The translations under genes and the position numbers were made by a program. Under the pieces are notes generated by a model, which had not been told where the DNA came from, made no database searches, and was given only the letters and a program-made list of their open reading frames with translations. From an uncultured SAR86 cluster bacterium (GTDB lineage Bacteria; Pseudomonadota; Gammaproteobacteria; Magnimaribacterales; D2472): 64,000 bases of DNA. This document shows, piece after piece, positions 36,643-46,415 of this stretch. The first letter of the stretch is position 1, and each line of letters opens with the position of its first letter. The stretch covers positions 1-64,000 of the forward strand of contig CACEAP010000006.1 of the NCBI GenBank assembly GCA_902557645.1, given 5' to 3'.

Positions 36643-37879
36643 ATTTGTTTTTATAAAACCATATAAGCAGAATTGATGGTATTGTTAGGGTTGATGTAAA
36701 AATAAAAAATGACATCCAGCCATAACCTTCACCATAAATACCTCCCAATACATTAATTAAAACTCCAGAAAATCCTGCAAGAATTTTTCCGGGTAACATC
36801 ATAAATGATGTAAATAATGCATATTGAACTGCTGTGTATTCTTTTGAAACTAAGCTTGTTAAAAAAGTTATATTTACTGTTCCCACAATTCCAGCCGCCA
36901 TACTATCAAGAGCAACAACTGATGATAAAAGTATTAGAGATTTATCTGAAATTGCTATATATGCGAAAAAAAGATTGGTAATCATTACTAAAAAAGCTCC
37001 TATCAACAATGAGTTATTTACACCTATTGATTTAATTAATTTTCCGCCTATAAAAAATCCAAAAATTGATGTTGCCAGTGCTATTGTTTTAACAACAAAG
37101 CCTATTTCCTCCAATGTAAAACCCATCTGAATATAAAATGGATTAATTATTTGGCCTGTCATAATATCAGTAAGCCTGTAGGTACTTATTATAGAAAGTA
37201 GAAGTAAGGCAACAAAAAAACCAAATCTATTAAAAAAATCTTTCAATGGATTCCATAAAGATGCTCTTAGATTTAATGGGCTAAATTCTTTTTTTAGAGC
37301 TAAGTTTTTATTCTCTTCAGTTAAAGTTAAACCAGCTATACCCAACAACATAAGGATTGCCATTAATTGATAAACAAATGACCAGCTTGTGCTTGAAGCT
37401 AAAATTAAACCTCCTGAAGTAGCAACTAAAATCGCTATTCTGTAGCCAAATTGATAACTTGCAGCTAAGTTGCCTTGCTCATCTATGTTTGCTAATTCAA
37501 TCCTAAAAGCATCTATAGCAATGTCTTGAATGGATCCAAAAAAAGCAATAAAAAAAGCAAATAAAGCAAACAGCCTTATATTTTCCAATGGGTTGGTAAT
37601 TGAAATGAGTAAAAGAAAAAATATTATTAGGATCTGCATGCAAATGATCCAGCTCTTTCTATTTCCGTAACTCTTAAAAAATGGTACTGAGAAGTTATCA
37701 ACCAATGGCGACCATAAAAACTTTAATGAATATGTTAAAACTATCCAAGCAAAAAAACCTATAGTAGCGATATCAAGATCTAAAACTGCCAACCATGTCC
37801 CAAGAGTTACAAAAACTAACATGTAAGGAAGGCCTGATGTAAAACCTAATAATGAGATAGTTATTAATTTTTTATTCAC
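36626..37879 (-). CDS. ampG: Muropeptide permease AmpG (MFS)
   Basis: Inner-membrane MFS carrier importing anhydro-muropeptides for recycling. About 12 membrane helices. N-terminal GFTSGLPYMLVFVTLGTWL and FLWSPLVDNF are AmpG-like, as is QDIAIDAFRIE in the cytoplasmic loop. The track uses a TTG at 37903. I use the GTG at 37879 because it overlaps the ampD stop as GTGA and begins right before the first helix. Linkage to ampD supports the function over a generic MFS call. Confidence 0.9.
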   Translation of the reverse strand: MNKKLITISLLGFTSGLPYMLVFVTLGTWLAVLDLDIATIGFFAWIVLTYSLKFLWSPLVDNFSVPFFKSYGNRKSWIICMQILIIFFLLLISITNPLENIRLFALFAFFIAFFGSIQDIAIDAFRIELANIDEQGNLAASYQFGYRIAILVATSGGLILASSTSWSFVYQLMAILMLLGIAGLTLTEENKNLALKKEFSPLNLRASLWNPLKDFFNRFGFFVALLLLSIISTYRLTDIMTGQIINPFYIQMGFTLEEIGFVVKTIALATSIFGFFIGGKLIKSIGVNNSLLIGAFLVMITNLFFAYIAISDKSLILLSSVVALDSMAAGIVGTVNITFLTSLVSKEYTAVQYALFTSFMMLPGKILAGFSGVLINVLGGIYGEGYGWMSFFIFTSTLTIPSILLIWFYKNKYAHDY

Positions 37880-38424
37880 AAATTGTCTAGAAGTTTTGAC
37901 CAATTAAAAAATGAGCCTGGGTCTGTTTTTCTGTTTGGAGCTATGGTTGAATGCCCTACGATTCTTTCTTTGCAAAGATTAGGATAATTTAATATAAGTA
38001 ACTTTGATATCTCCATTAAACAATTATACTGCTGATCAGTAAATTCACTATTATCAGTTCCTTCAAGCTCAATGCCTATTGAATAATCATTACAGTTATC
38101 AACTCCATTAAAGGAAGATATTCCTGCATGCCATGCTCTTTTGTTAAAAGGGACAAATTGTATAACCTCTCCATCTCGCTTTATTAATAGATGCGAGGAT
38201 ACTTTTAAGTCTTTAATAGAATTAAAATATTCATGTTGAGAAATGTCTAATTTATTTAAGAAGAAATCTTCAATTTGATTACCTTCATACACTCCAGGGG
38301 GGAGACTAATACAATGTATAACTATCAAAGAAATATCAGCCTCTTCAGGTCTTAAATCATGATTGGGTGATGGCATATAAGATGCATTACTTACAATATG
38401 ATCTTGTATATCTATTGCGGACAT
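37876..38424 (-). CDS. ampD: 1,6-anhydro-N-acetylmuramyl-L-alanine amidase AmpD
   Basis: Cytosolic zinc amidase that removes the peptide from anhydro-muropeptides after import by AmpG. Zinc ligands are the His of LIVIHCIS (about 36), the His of VGHSTIAP (about 156) and the Asp of RKTDPG. KRAWHAGISSF and SIGIELEGTD are family motifs. Length is 182. No ampC or ampR is present, so a recycling role is more likely than beta-lactamase control. It lies 40 bases after ispH. Confidence 0.95.
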   Translation of the reverse strand: MSAIDIQDHIVSNASYMPSPNHDLRPEEADISLIVIHCISLPPGVYEGNQIEDFFLNKLDISQHEYFNSIKDLKVSSHLLIKRDGEVIQFVPFNKRAWHAGISSFNGVDNCNDYSIGIELEGTDNSEFTDQQYNCLMEISKLLILNYPNLCKERIVGHSTIAPNRKTDPGSFFNWSKLLDNL

Positions 38425-38464
38425 AGCTTAATATCCCATAAGAGTTAAATTTTGACAAATGGGC

Positions 38465-39421
38465 CTATTGAACCTTTTCTCTTCTTAATTCTGGCGGCAT
38501 CTTAAAAACAATATTCTCTTCATCTTTACCAACTTCACTTATTGTACCGCCGGTAACAATTTGGATAGATTCTGCAATTTCTTGGACTCTATTTTCAGGA
38601 GCTGAAGCTCCTGCAGTTATTGCAATTTTTTTAATATCTTTAATTTTTTTTAAATCCAGATCGTTAAATTCATCTATAAGAACAGCTTCACAACCACATC
38701 TATCAGAAAGTTCTTTTAATCTATTCGAATTAGAGCTATTTTTTGATCCTACAACTATCATAAATTCATTTTCTAAAGCTAATTGCTTAACAGCATCTTG
38801 TCTATTTTGAGTTGCATAACAAATATCATCATTTTTAGGAGTTATTAAATTAGGAAACCTTTTTCTAAGCTCTATGATTATAGCTTTAGTATCATCTACA
38901 CTCAGTGTGGTTTGTGTTACTAATGCTAAATTATCAGGCTGGTTCACTTTTATAGATTTTGCATCCTTCTCATCTTGAACCAAATATATCTTTGAGTTTT
39001 TGCTTTTTATATGTCTACCCATAGTGCCTTCCACTTCTGGATGACCTTCATGCCCAATTAAAATAATATCCCTTTCAGCGCGAGCATGTTTTATAACTTC
39101 CATATGCACTTTGGTTACAAGAGGACACGTAGCATCATGAAATTGAAGGCCTCTTATATTAGTCTCTGTTTCAACTTTTTTGGAGACACCATGAGCACTA
39201 AAAATAACTATTGAGTCATCGGGAATTTCTTTTATTTCTTCAATAAAAATAGCTCCTCTTGACTCTAGATCTTTAACAACAAAACGATTATGAACTACCT
39301 CATGTTTTACATAGATTGGTCTACCGTAAAGATCTAATGCCCTATTAACAATATCAATAGCTCTATCAACTCCAGCACAAAAACCCCTAGGGTTTGCAAG
39401 GCTTATAGTAACTTCAGACAT
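38465..39421 (-). CDS. ispH: 4-hydroxy-3-methylbut-2-enyl diphosphate reductase
   Basis: Last enzyme of the MEP isoprenoid pathway, giving IPP and DMAPP, with an Fe-S cluster. The N-terminal cysteine is in NPRGFCAGVDRA, the second in DATCPLVTKVH and the third in the later C-terminal domain (DDICYATQNRQDA). His residues are in HEVVHNRFVV and SAHGVS. Length 318 is normal. It overlaps lspA by 8 bases, the standard order in gammaproteobacteria (without fkpB here). Confidence 0.97.
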   Translation of the reverse strand: MSEVTISLANPRGFCAGVDRAIDIVNRALDLYGRPIYVKHEVVHNRFVVKDLESRGAIFIEEIKEIPDDSIVIFSAHGVSKKVETETNIRGLQFHDATCPLVTKVHMEVIKHARAERDIILIGHEGHPEVEGTMGRHIKSKNSKIYLVQDEKDAKSIKVNQPDNLALVTQTTLSVDDTKAIIIELRKRFPNLITPKNDDICYATQNRQDAVKQLALENEFMIVVGSKNSSNSNRLKELSDRCGCEAVLIDEFNDLDLKKIKDIKKIAITAGASAPENRVQEIAESIQIVTGGTISEVGKDEENIVFKMPPELRREKVQ

Positions 39422-39878
39422 TTGAAGTTTTCCTAAACTCTGAATAAATTAACATTAAAGCTCCTATTGTTATAAAAGCATCTGCAGGATTAAAAATAAA
39501 AAAAGAAAAATTATTAATATAAAAATGAAGAAAATCAGTTACTGCGCCATCACCTGCTCTATCAATTATATTTCCTAAAGCACCGCCAATTATTAAAATA
39601 AATCCAGCCCGACTTAATTTCCTTGTTTCATTTAAAAGTTGTTGTATAAGAAAAATAACTATCGCAACAGCGATTATTAACAAAATATAACTAGATAAAC
39701 CAGAACCAAAATCAAACATACTAAATGCAATTCCAGTATTAGAGGTAAGATAAAAATTTAAGAAGGGTAAAAACTGGATCGTCTCAAAAGGATTTAAATG
39801 AGCTGATGCATAGGCCTTTATTAGATAATCTATAATAACTAATAAAACTATATAAATTATAAGGTTTAGTTTAGACAA
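39414..39878 (-). CDS. lspA: Lipoprotein signal peptidase (SPase II)
   Basis: Inner-membrane aspartyl protease that cleaves prolipoprotein signal peptides. Four membrane helices. The catalytic aspartates are in GALGNIIDRAGDGAVTDF and FNPADAFITIG. 154 residues. It starts at a TTG that overlaps the ileS stop by 8 bases, with GAGG 9 bases before; no ATG alternative exists upstream of the first helix. Confidence 0.96.
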   Translation of the reverse strand: MSKLNLIIYIVLLVIIDYLIKAYASAHLNPFETIQFLPFLNFYLTSNTGIAFSMFDFGSGLSSYILLIIAVAIVIFLIQQLLNETRKLSRAGFILIIGGALGNIIDRAGDGAVTDFLHFYINNFSFFIFNPADAFITIGALMLIYSEFRKTSNV

Positions 39879-42645
39879 ACTTTCTTACCTCACCGTCTGT
39901 TTCTATATTTTCCTCACATCGCATACACAATTCTGGATGATTTTTACTTTTAGAAACTGTAGAACATCTATGCCAACATCTGGTACATTTTTTATGCTCA
40001 GATTTTGTTATATTTATTTCAAGGGACTTACCTTCTTCCAATATTGTGTCCGATGAGATAAAAACAAAATGCAGCTCACTACCAAATTTATTTAATATTT
40101 TGTATGTGTCTGCAGGACATGTAATTTCAACAATGGTATCTAAAGAGCCTTTGATAAAACCTTCATTTCTTGCTGACTCAATAGACTGATTAACTAAATC
40201 TTTTATTTTAAAGACAACTTTCCATTCTTCGTTTGTAAGATCTTGATTTAAAGTATTTATTTCATTAATAAATCGAGACAAAAATACAGATTTTTCTTGT
40301 TTTTTAAGAGGCTCAAAAGTCTGCCAAATTTCTTCAGCCGTAAAGGATAGGATGGGACTTACAAGCCTTACAAGGATATTAATAATGTGATACATACTTG
40401 TTTGACAAGATCTTCTTGCGTGCGAATCAGTTCCGGTTGTATATAACCTATCTTTTACTATATCTAAGAAAATCCCACCTAACTCATTCACACAAAAATT
40501 ATGAATTTTTTGAACTGCATTATGATATTGATATTTTTTAAAGCATTCTTGAACTTCTTCCTGAAGCACTAGAGTAGAATTTAATATCCATTTATCTAAT
40601 TCAACCATATCATCTAAAGCAATAGCATCATTCTTATAATTAAAATCATTCAAGTTTCCAAGTAAAAATCTAAAAGTATTTCTTATTCTTCTATATTGAT
40701 CTGAAATTCTTTTTAAAATTTCATCAGATCCGTTCATCTCACTTCTGAAATCAGTTGCTGCAACCCATAACCTTAGTATGTCTGCCCCAAGGGAATTCCA
40801 AACTTTTTGCGGTGATACAACATTACTTAATGATTTTGATTGTTTACGTCCTTTATCATCTACAACAAAGCCGTGCGTTAATACCTCCTTATATGGAGGT
40901 CTACCATTAATGGCAATACTAGTTAGTAAGGATGATTGAAACCAGCCTCTATGTTGATCGGATCCTTCAAGATATAAATCTGCAATAGTATCCTTACCTA
41001 GTCTCTTTTCCAGTACTGAAAAATGAGTGGCGCCAGAGTCAAACCAAACATCTAATGTATCTGTAATCTTTATATATTCCTCAGCATCGTCTATATAATC
41101 TGACAATTCAATTGCATCCCAAGCAGCTACACCTGATTCTTCTATTAAGTCTGCAAAAATATTAAAAAGTTTTTCTTGATCTTGATGAATTTCCCCTGAA
41201 TCTTTATGCACAACCAAGGTAATTGGAACACCCCAATTTCTTTGCCTAGAAATACACCAATCAGGTCGCTCTTCAAGCATAGACTGAATTCTCTGCAAGC
41301 CCCAACTAGGCTCCCAATTAACATTATCTACTGAAGCTTTTGCATCTGATAATAGATTAGATTTATCCATTGAGATAAACCATTGAGGGGTAGAAGTAAA
41401 TATTAAAGGTGTTTTATGTCTCCAGCAATGCGGGTATGAATGTTCATAACTTTCAACATTTATTAATGCATTTTTAGAAATTAGGGTTTCAATAATAGAA
41501 GGGTCTGCTTTAAATGCGGGCAACCCTGCAATATCTTCATATTCTTCTTTAAATAATCCTTTATTATTTAAGGCCTTTATTGGTTCAATATTATTTTCTT
41601 TACATATAAAAAAATCATCTAAACCGTGCGCTGGTGCAGTATGAACACAACCAGTTCCAGCCTCTATTGTGACATGGTCGCCAGAAAGAAGAATTGAATG
41701 CCTATCCAAGAATGGATGATTTAAATTAATATCTTTAAGCATCTCGCCTTTTACTTTAGATACTTCTTTTAAATTAATATCCCATCTCGAGGAACAAGCA
41801 TTGATTAATTCAGATGCAATAATTATATATTCATCTTTAGTCTCAACAAGTGAGTAATCTAATGTTTTGTTAATACAAACAGCAACATTTGAAGGAAGTG
41901 TCCACGGTGTTGTAGTCCAAATAATAAATGAGCATTTTTTCTTTATCTTAAAATTAAATAAAGAAGCAATCTTATTTAACGAGTCTTTAGATACTTCGAA
42001 TGAAACATCAATTGCTTTTGAATTTTTATCTTGATATTCAACCTCTGCTTCAGCAAGTGCTGAGCCACAATCTTGACACCAATGAACAGGCTTTTCACCT
42101 CTTTGCAAGTGATTATTTTTTATTATTATTGCTAATGCTCTTAAGGTATCAGCCTCAAAAGAAGCATCAGAACTTTTGTAAGGATTAGACCAGTCAGCTA
42201 AAACACCCAGTCTAATAAAATCATTTCTTTGATTTTCAACTTGGGTTAAAGCATATTCTTTGCAAGCTTTAATAAAATCTTGCTTGTTTGTTAATAGCTC
42301 TTTATTTTTTCTATGTTTTTTTTCAACATTAAGCTCAATTGGAAGACCATGACAATCCCAGCCTGGAATAAAGGGTGCATCTTTTCCAAGCATTGTTTGG
42401 ATTTTGATTGTTATATCTTTAAGTATTTTATTAACTGAGTGTCCAAGATGGATTTCCCCATTAGCATAAGGCGGGCCATCATGAAGAATAAATTGCTTCT
42501 GACCAGAAGCTTTCTTTCTAATTTCATTGTAAAGATCAATTGAGTTCCAATAATCAAGAATCTCTGGCTCTTTTTTAGCAAGACCAGCCTTCATAGATAA
42601 TTCAGTTTCTGGAAGATTTAAGGTATCCCTATAATTAATAGTCAT
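39871..42645 (-). CDS. ileS: Isoleucyl-tRNA synthetase
   Basis: Class Ia synthetase, 924 residues, the bacterial type with a C-terminal zinc finger. HIGH-like motif GEIHLGHSVNK at about 64-74, editing domain with TTTPWTLPSNVA, KMSKS-like KQSKSLSNV at about 600 and four zinc cysteines in CTRCWHRC and LCMRCEENI. It lies between ribF and lspA as in E. coli. Confidence 0.97.
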   Translation of the reverse strand: MTINYRDTLNLPETELSMKAGLAKKEPEILDYWNSIDLYNEIRKKASGQKQFILHDGPPYANGEIHLGHSVNKILKDITIKIQTMLGKDAPFIPGWDCHGLPIELNVEKKHRKNKELLTNKQDFIKACKEYALTQVENQRNDFIRLGVLADWSNPYKSSDASFEADTLRALAIIIKNNHLQRGEKPVHWCQDCGSALAEAEVEYQDKNSKAIDVSFEVSKDSLNKIASLFNFKIKKKCSFIIWTTTPWTLPSNVAVCINKTLDYSLVETKDEYIIIASELINACSSRWDINLKEVSKVKGEMLKDINLNHPFLDRHSILLSGDHVTIEAGTGCVHTAPAHGLDDFFICKENNIEPIKALNNKGLFKEEYEDIAGLPAFKADPSIIETLISKNALINVESYEHSYPHCWRHKTPLIFTSTPQWFISMDKSNLLSDAKASVDNVNWEPSWGLQRIQSMLEERPDWCISRQRNWGVPITLVVHKDSGEIHQDQEKLFNIFADLIEESGVAAWDAIELSDYIDDAEEYIKITDTLDVWFDSGATHFSVLEKRLGKDTIADLYLEGSDQHRGWFQSSLLTSIAINGRPPYKEVLTHGFVVDDKGRKQSKSLSNVVSPQKVWNSLGADILRLWVAATDFRSEMNGSDEILKRISDQYRRIRNTFRFLLGNLNDFNYKNDAIALDDMVELDKWILNSTLVLQEEVQECFKKYQYHNAVQKIHNFCVNELGGIFLDIVKDRLYTTGTDSHARRSCQTSMYHIINILVRLVSPILSFTAEEIWQTFEPLKKQEKSVFLSRFINEINTLNQDLTNEEWKVVFKIKDLVNQSIESARNEGFIKGSLDTIVEITCPADTYKILNKFGSELHFVFISSDTILEEGKSLEINITKSEHKKCTRCWHRCSTVSKSKNHPELCMRCEENIETDGEVRKFV

Positions 42646-42653
42646 AATTAGTG

Positions 42654-43601
42654 CTATTGTAAAAGTTTTTTAGCCAAAGATATGTCTTTTTGTATCTGTT
42701 CTTTTAAAAAATCTAAATTTTCGAACTTTTTTTCATCTCTTATCTTAAATTTAAACTCAATATCTAATCTTTCTCCATATATTTCCTTATTAAAATCAAA
42801 TAGATGAACTTCTAGTACAGGCTTTTCGCCACCAATCGTTGGTCTGACACCCATATTAGCAATTCCTTGATAGGTTTTATTTTTAAGCCGGCAATTAACT
42901 GCGTATACGCCTGAAATGGGAAGCCTTTGTTTTGGTATCCACAGATTTGCAGTTGGCACATCAATTGTTCTTCCTAGTTGATTGCCAAAGACTACTTTTC
43001 CAGAAAAAGTATAAGGCCTTCCTAATAATTCCTTTGCTGCTTTAAAATTATTTTCCATTAAAGCTTTTCTAATTCTTGTACTACTAACTCTCTCCCCTTT
43101 ATACGTTATAGTCTCAGTATTTGAAACAACCACACTCGATTGCTCTCCCCAATCTTTTAATAATGTAAAATCGCCTTCTCTTTCAGCTCCAAATCTGAAA
43201 TCATCGCCAACAATTAATGATTTTAAATTCATTGCTTCTAAAATATCTTTAATAAAAACCTTAGGCTCCATTGATTTTAAAGATGAGTTAAATTTAAGAA
43301 AACAAGCATATTCAATCCCAAAATTATTTAGCAGCCTAAATTTTTCTCTCCAGGGACAAAGTCTTGGAGGGGACTTAGTTGCTATTAATCCTTTATTGGA
43401 AAAATATTCAGCTGCATGAGGTTCAGTAAAAAATACAAGAGTTGAGGTGTCTAGCTGTCTTGCTTCTTCTTTTAAATTTTCTAATATTGCTTGGTGACCG
43501 AGATGTAATCCATCAAAATTTCCAATTGTTGCTGACATAGAGATATTAGGATGCCTCTTCTTGAAAAGGTTAATATTGTTTTGTCCTCTTATTAAATACA
43601 T
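42654..43601 (-). CDS. ribF: Riboflavin kinase / FAD synthetase
   Basis: Bifunctional enzyme making FMN and FAD. N-terminal adenylyltransferase (TIGNFDGLHLGHQAIL, FFTEPHAAEYF) and C-terminal kinase (SGKVVFGNQLGRTIDVPTAN). The track start at 43637 would overlap murJ by 32 bases. The ATG at 43601 gives MYLIRGQNN, the usual RibF start, 4 bases after the murJ stop, and 315 residues. FAD supply connects it to SdhA and Lpd in this window only in a general way. Confidence 0.95.
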   Translation of the reverse strand: MYLIRGQNNINLFKKRHPNISMSATIGNFDGLHLGHQAILENLKEEARQLDTSTLVFFTEPHAAEYFSNKGLIATKSPPRLCPWREKFRLLNNFGIEYACFLKFNSSLKSMEPKVFIKDILEAMNLKSLIVGDDFRFGAEREGDFTLLKDWGEQSSVVVSNTETITYKGERVSSTRIRKALMENNFKAAKELLGRPYTFSGKVVFGNQLGRTIDVPTANLWIPKQRLPISGVYAVNCRLKNKTYQGIANMGVRPTIGGEKPVLEVHLFDFNKEIYGERLDIEFKFKIRDEKKFENLDFLKEQIQKDISLAKKLLQ

Positions 43602-43605
43602 AGAC

Positions 43606-45129
43606 CTAGAAAAGACTCCGCAAGCTTTTACCAACAATAGCTCTTGTAATACCTAAATATAACAATATAGAAAATCCTACTTCTAAAAATAAAGTTAGCA
43701 ATCTTTCGGTAAAGCTTAAAGAATTAAAATCTATATTAAACGGTCCATAAATTAAGAAAATTCCTACAATAATAGATGAAGTTAATACAGATAAATTGAA
43801 CCTATTAAATGGATTCTGCAATTGTATATATTTATCATTAACTAAAATCAAGAATAAAATACCACAACTTAAAGTTGCTGATATTGAACTAGCTAAAGCT
43901 AATCCAGCATGATCATAACCGACAATAAAAACAAAAACATAATTAAGAATAATATTAGAAATTAAGGCAGCTATTGCTGCATACATAGGTGTTTTAGTAT
44001 CTTGTCTAGAAAAAAATGCCGGCACGAGCACCTTCATTAACATAAAAAAAGGTAATCCTAAAGAAAAGGCTATCAAACTCTTTGATGCTTGATTTACATC
44101 ACTAAATGTAAACTCTCCTCTCTGAAATAAAGTGCTAATTAAATGATCTGAACATAGAGCCAAACCTACAAATGAAGGAATTGCTAAAAACATTACTAAT
44201 CTTTGTGATTTTTTTAGCTGGTCTTTAAAAAGGTTAAGGTTTTCATTTTGATTAGCCTTTGAAAGAGTTGGTAAAAGCACTGTTCCTATTGCAATAGCAA
44301 ATATTCCAAGAGGGAACTGAATAAGTCTATCTGATACATATAACCATGTTGGACTACCAGTAATTAGTAAAGATGCAAAAACAGTATCTATGAGTAAATT
44401 TATTTGAGCAACTCCTCCTGCAAGTAGCGCTGGAAGCATTAAAAAAAATACCTTTTTTACTCCTTGATTATTAAAATCTAATCTTGGAATTGGCAATCTA
44501 TCAATCTGTTTTAAAGGAGCTAATTGGATAAGCAGTTGAATTATACCGGCCAATAAGACTCCCCAGGCTAATCCAAAAATTGGTACTGAAAAAATTGGTG
44601 CTAAGAAAAATGCAGACAAAATTATACATAAATTAAACACTACAGGAGTTGCTGCAGGTAAAGAAAACTTCTTATGAGAGTTTTGGATGCCTCCAGCAAA
44701 TGCAACAAGTGAAATTAATCCTAAATATGGAAACATTATTCTTAAAACATCTACTGCTATATCTTTTTTTAAGGGATCAAAATAAAATCCTGGAGCAAAT
44801 AGCAAAATAAATATTGGAGCAAGAAATAATGCTAGAAGAGTAAAGCTAAATAGAAATGTAAGCAATGTTCCAGATAAATTATTGATAAATTCTTTAGTTT
44901 CTGCAGCAGTCTTATGTTCTTCATATTCATTGTAAACTGGAATAAAAGCTTGACTAAATGCCCCTTCTGCAAAAAATCTTCTAAAAACATTTGGTATCTT
45001 TAAAACTACTACAAAAATATCATGTAATAATGATGATCCAAGCAAACTAGTGGTTGTGATATCTCTTAATAAACCAAATACTCTCGAGATGCCAGTCCAT
45101 CCACCCACTTTAAAATAAGAATTTAACAT
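43606..45129 (-). CDS. murJ: Lipid II flippase MurJ
   Basis: MOP-superfamily membrane protein, 507 residues, about 14 helices, that moves lipid II across the inner membrane. N-terminal GISRVFGLLRDI, then RRFFAEGAFSQAFIPVY are diagnostic, as is FFSRQDTKTP. It is first gene of murJ-ribF-ileS-lspA-ispH. rpsT, often divergent here in gammaproteobacteria, is absent. Confidence 0.96.
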   Translation of the reverse strand: MLNSYFKVGGWTGISRVFGLLRDITTTSLLGSSLLHDIFVVVLKIPNVFRRFFAEGAFSQAFIPVYNEYEEHKTAAETKEFINNLSGTLLTFLFSFTLLALFLAPIFILLFAPGFYFDPLKKDIAVDVLRIMFPYLGLISLVAFAGGIQNSHKKFSLPAATPVVFNLCIILSAFFLAPIFSVPIFGLAWGVLLAGIIQLLIQLAPLKQIDRLPIPRLDFNNQGVKKVFFLMLPALLAGGVAQINLLIDTVFASLLITGSPTWLYVSDRLIQFPLGIFAIAIGTVLLPTLSKANQNENLNLFKDQLKKSQRLVMFLAIPSFVGLALCSDHLISTLFQRGEFTFSDVNQASKSLIAFSLGLPFFMLMKVLVPAFFSRQDTKTPMYAAIAALISNIILNYVFVFIVGYDHAGLALASSISATLSCGILFLILVNDKYIQLQNPFNRFNLSVLTSSIIVGIFLIYGPFNIDFNSLSFTERLLTLFLEVGFSILLYLGITRAIVGKSLRSLF

Positions 45130-45162
45130 AATAAGGTTTGGTGATAATCCCGTTTCTTCACT

Positions 45163-45561
45163 TTAGTTTTTTTCATCCTTAAAGTCTATTGATACTGAAT
45201 TTATGCAATATCTGAGGCCAGTAGGATTAGGACCATCATTAAATACATGCCCTAAATGAGCATCACAATTTGAACAGCGCACCTCAGTTCTGCTCATTAA
45301 AAGCGAATAATCAGGTAATTCTTTGATAACTTCTTTATTTTTAGGTTGAAAAAAGCTTGGCCAACCACAGCCAGCATCAAATTTTGTATCAGATTCAAAT
45401 AAAACTGTTCCGCAACAAATGCACTTATATGATCCCCTTTTTTTAAAATCCCAATATTTTCCAGTAAACGGCCTCTCTGTTCCGCCAAGCCTAGCCACCT
45501 CAAAAGATTCATCTGAAAGCTCTTTTCGCCACTCTTCTTCTGTTTTATAAGTTTTTTTCAT
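45163..45561 (-). CDS. msrB: Peptide methionine (R)-S-oxide reductase MsrB
   Basis: Repairs oxidised methionine. 132 residues. Structural zinc is bound by CICCGT and [10 protein letters not shown]. The catalytic cysteine is in [21 protein letters not shown] is the family signature. It lies 33 bases upstream of murJ on the same strand, with msrA absent from the window. Confidence 0.96.
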   Translation of the reverse strand: MKKTYKTEEEWRKELSDESFEVARLGGTERPFTGKYWDFKKRGSYKCICCGTVLFESDTKFDAGCGWPSFFQPKNKEVIKELPDYSLLMSRTEVRCSNCDAHLGHVFNDGPNPTGLRYCINSVSIDFKDEKN

Positions 45562-45622
45562 ATGTAAGTAGAAACAATTTTGTATGATTTAGTGTAATAG
45601 TAATTTTTTTTCTATTTTAAAA

Positions 45623-46333
45623 CTACTCATTCACCTTCCAATTTCTTACCCAATAGATAAATAGAGTATCTATCAAGGCAATAAATACCTTTAAAATGTA
45701 TTTAGTTGAAGCTAAAAAGAAAGCTTGTGTAAATGTAACATCAGTCGCAATAACCCAGGTAACCTGATAAATTAATGTATCTAGCAGCTGAGACAAAATG
45801 GTTGATACATTGTTTCTTAACCACAACTTTTTACCTTGAGTTTTTTCTTTTAAATAGTGAAAAAGCCAAACATCGAATCTTTGACTAATTAAATAAGCTG
45901 TTAAAGAGCCAATTATAAAATATGGAGAATAATTAGCTAATGTATTTATTGCATTATGAATCTCTAGCGCTGATCCAGTAAGATTAGATGGAATAAATTG
46001 TAAGCTTATAAGTAGCGTAATTAGAACAGCAATATTTGCAATAAATCCAAGCATAACAGCGCGATTAGCTTCAGATTTACCATATCTCTCATTTAACAAA
46101 TCTGTTGAAAAATATATACCGGAATACAAGATTGCTCCCATGCTTGCATTAAAAGTGTGCCCAAACATAGTTAACTCAGTAACTTTGCCACCCTGAAGAT
46201 TTGCAAGAACAATTCCTATTATTACTGCGCAATAAAGGCCATATTTACCAAAATATCTAAATAAAAATACTGCAAGCAACAGATCATAAAAAACAACACC
46301 AAACCATATAAATTCTTGGCTTAAACTTAACAT
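45623..46333 (-). CDS. Queuosine-precursor transporter, YhhQ/VUT family
   Basis: Inner-membrane protein of 236 residues with about six helices. DLLNERYGKSEANRAV is the hallmark of the VUT family, and ANLQGGKVTEL and the late RNNVSTILSQLLDTLIYQ segment also fit. E. coli YhhQ imports 7-cyano-7-deazaguanine for queuosine tRNA modification; the same role is inferred. It is divergent from selO. Confidence 0.9.
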   Translation of the reverse strand: MLSLSQEFIWFGVVFYDLLLAVFLFRYFGKYGLYCAVIIGIVLANLQGGKVTELTMFGHTFNASMGAILYSGIYFSTDLLNERYGKSEANRAVMLGFIANIAVLITLLISLQFIPSNLTGSALEIHNAINTLANYSPYFIIGSLTAYLISQRFDVWLFHYLKEKTQGKKLWLRNNVSTILSQLLDTLIYQVTWVIATDVTFTQAFFLASTKYILKVFIALIDTLFIYWVRNWKVNE

Positions 46334-46415
46334 TTGTATTTAATTATCCTTATTTGCTTTATTTCTTAAGAACTAGGGTAAATTATACATATATAAGTAT
46401 TAGTTAATCTTATAA

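Noticed and set aside
45297-45512. Second minus-strand frame within msrB
   Set aside because: Out-of-frame shadow; msrB carries all zinc and catalytic cysteines.
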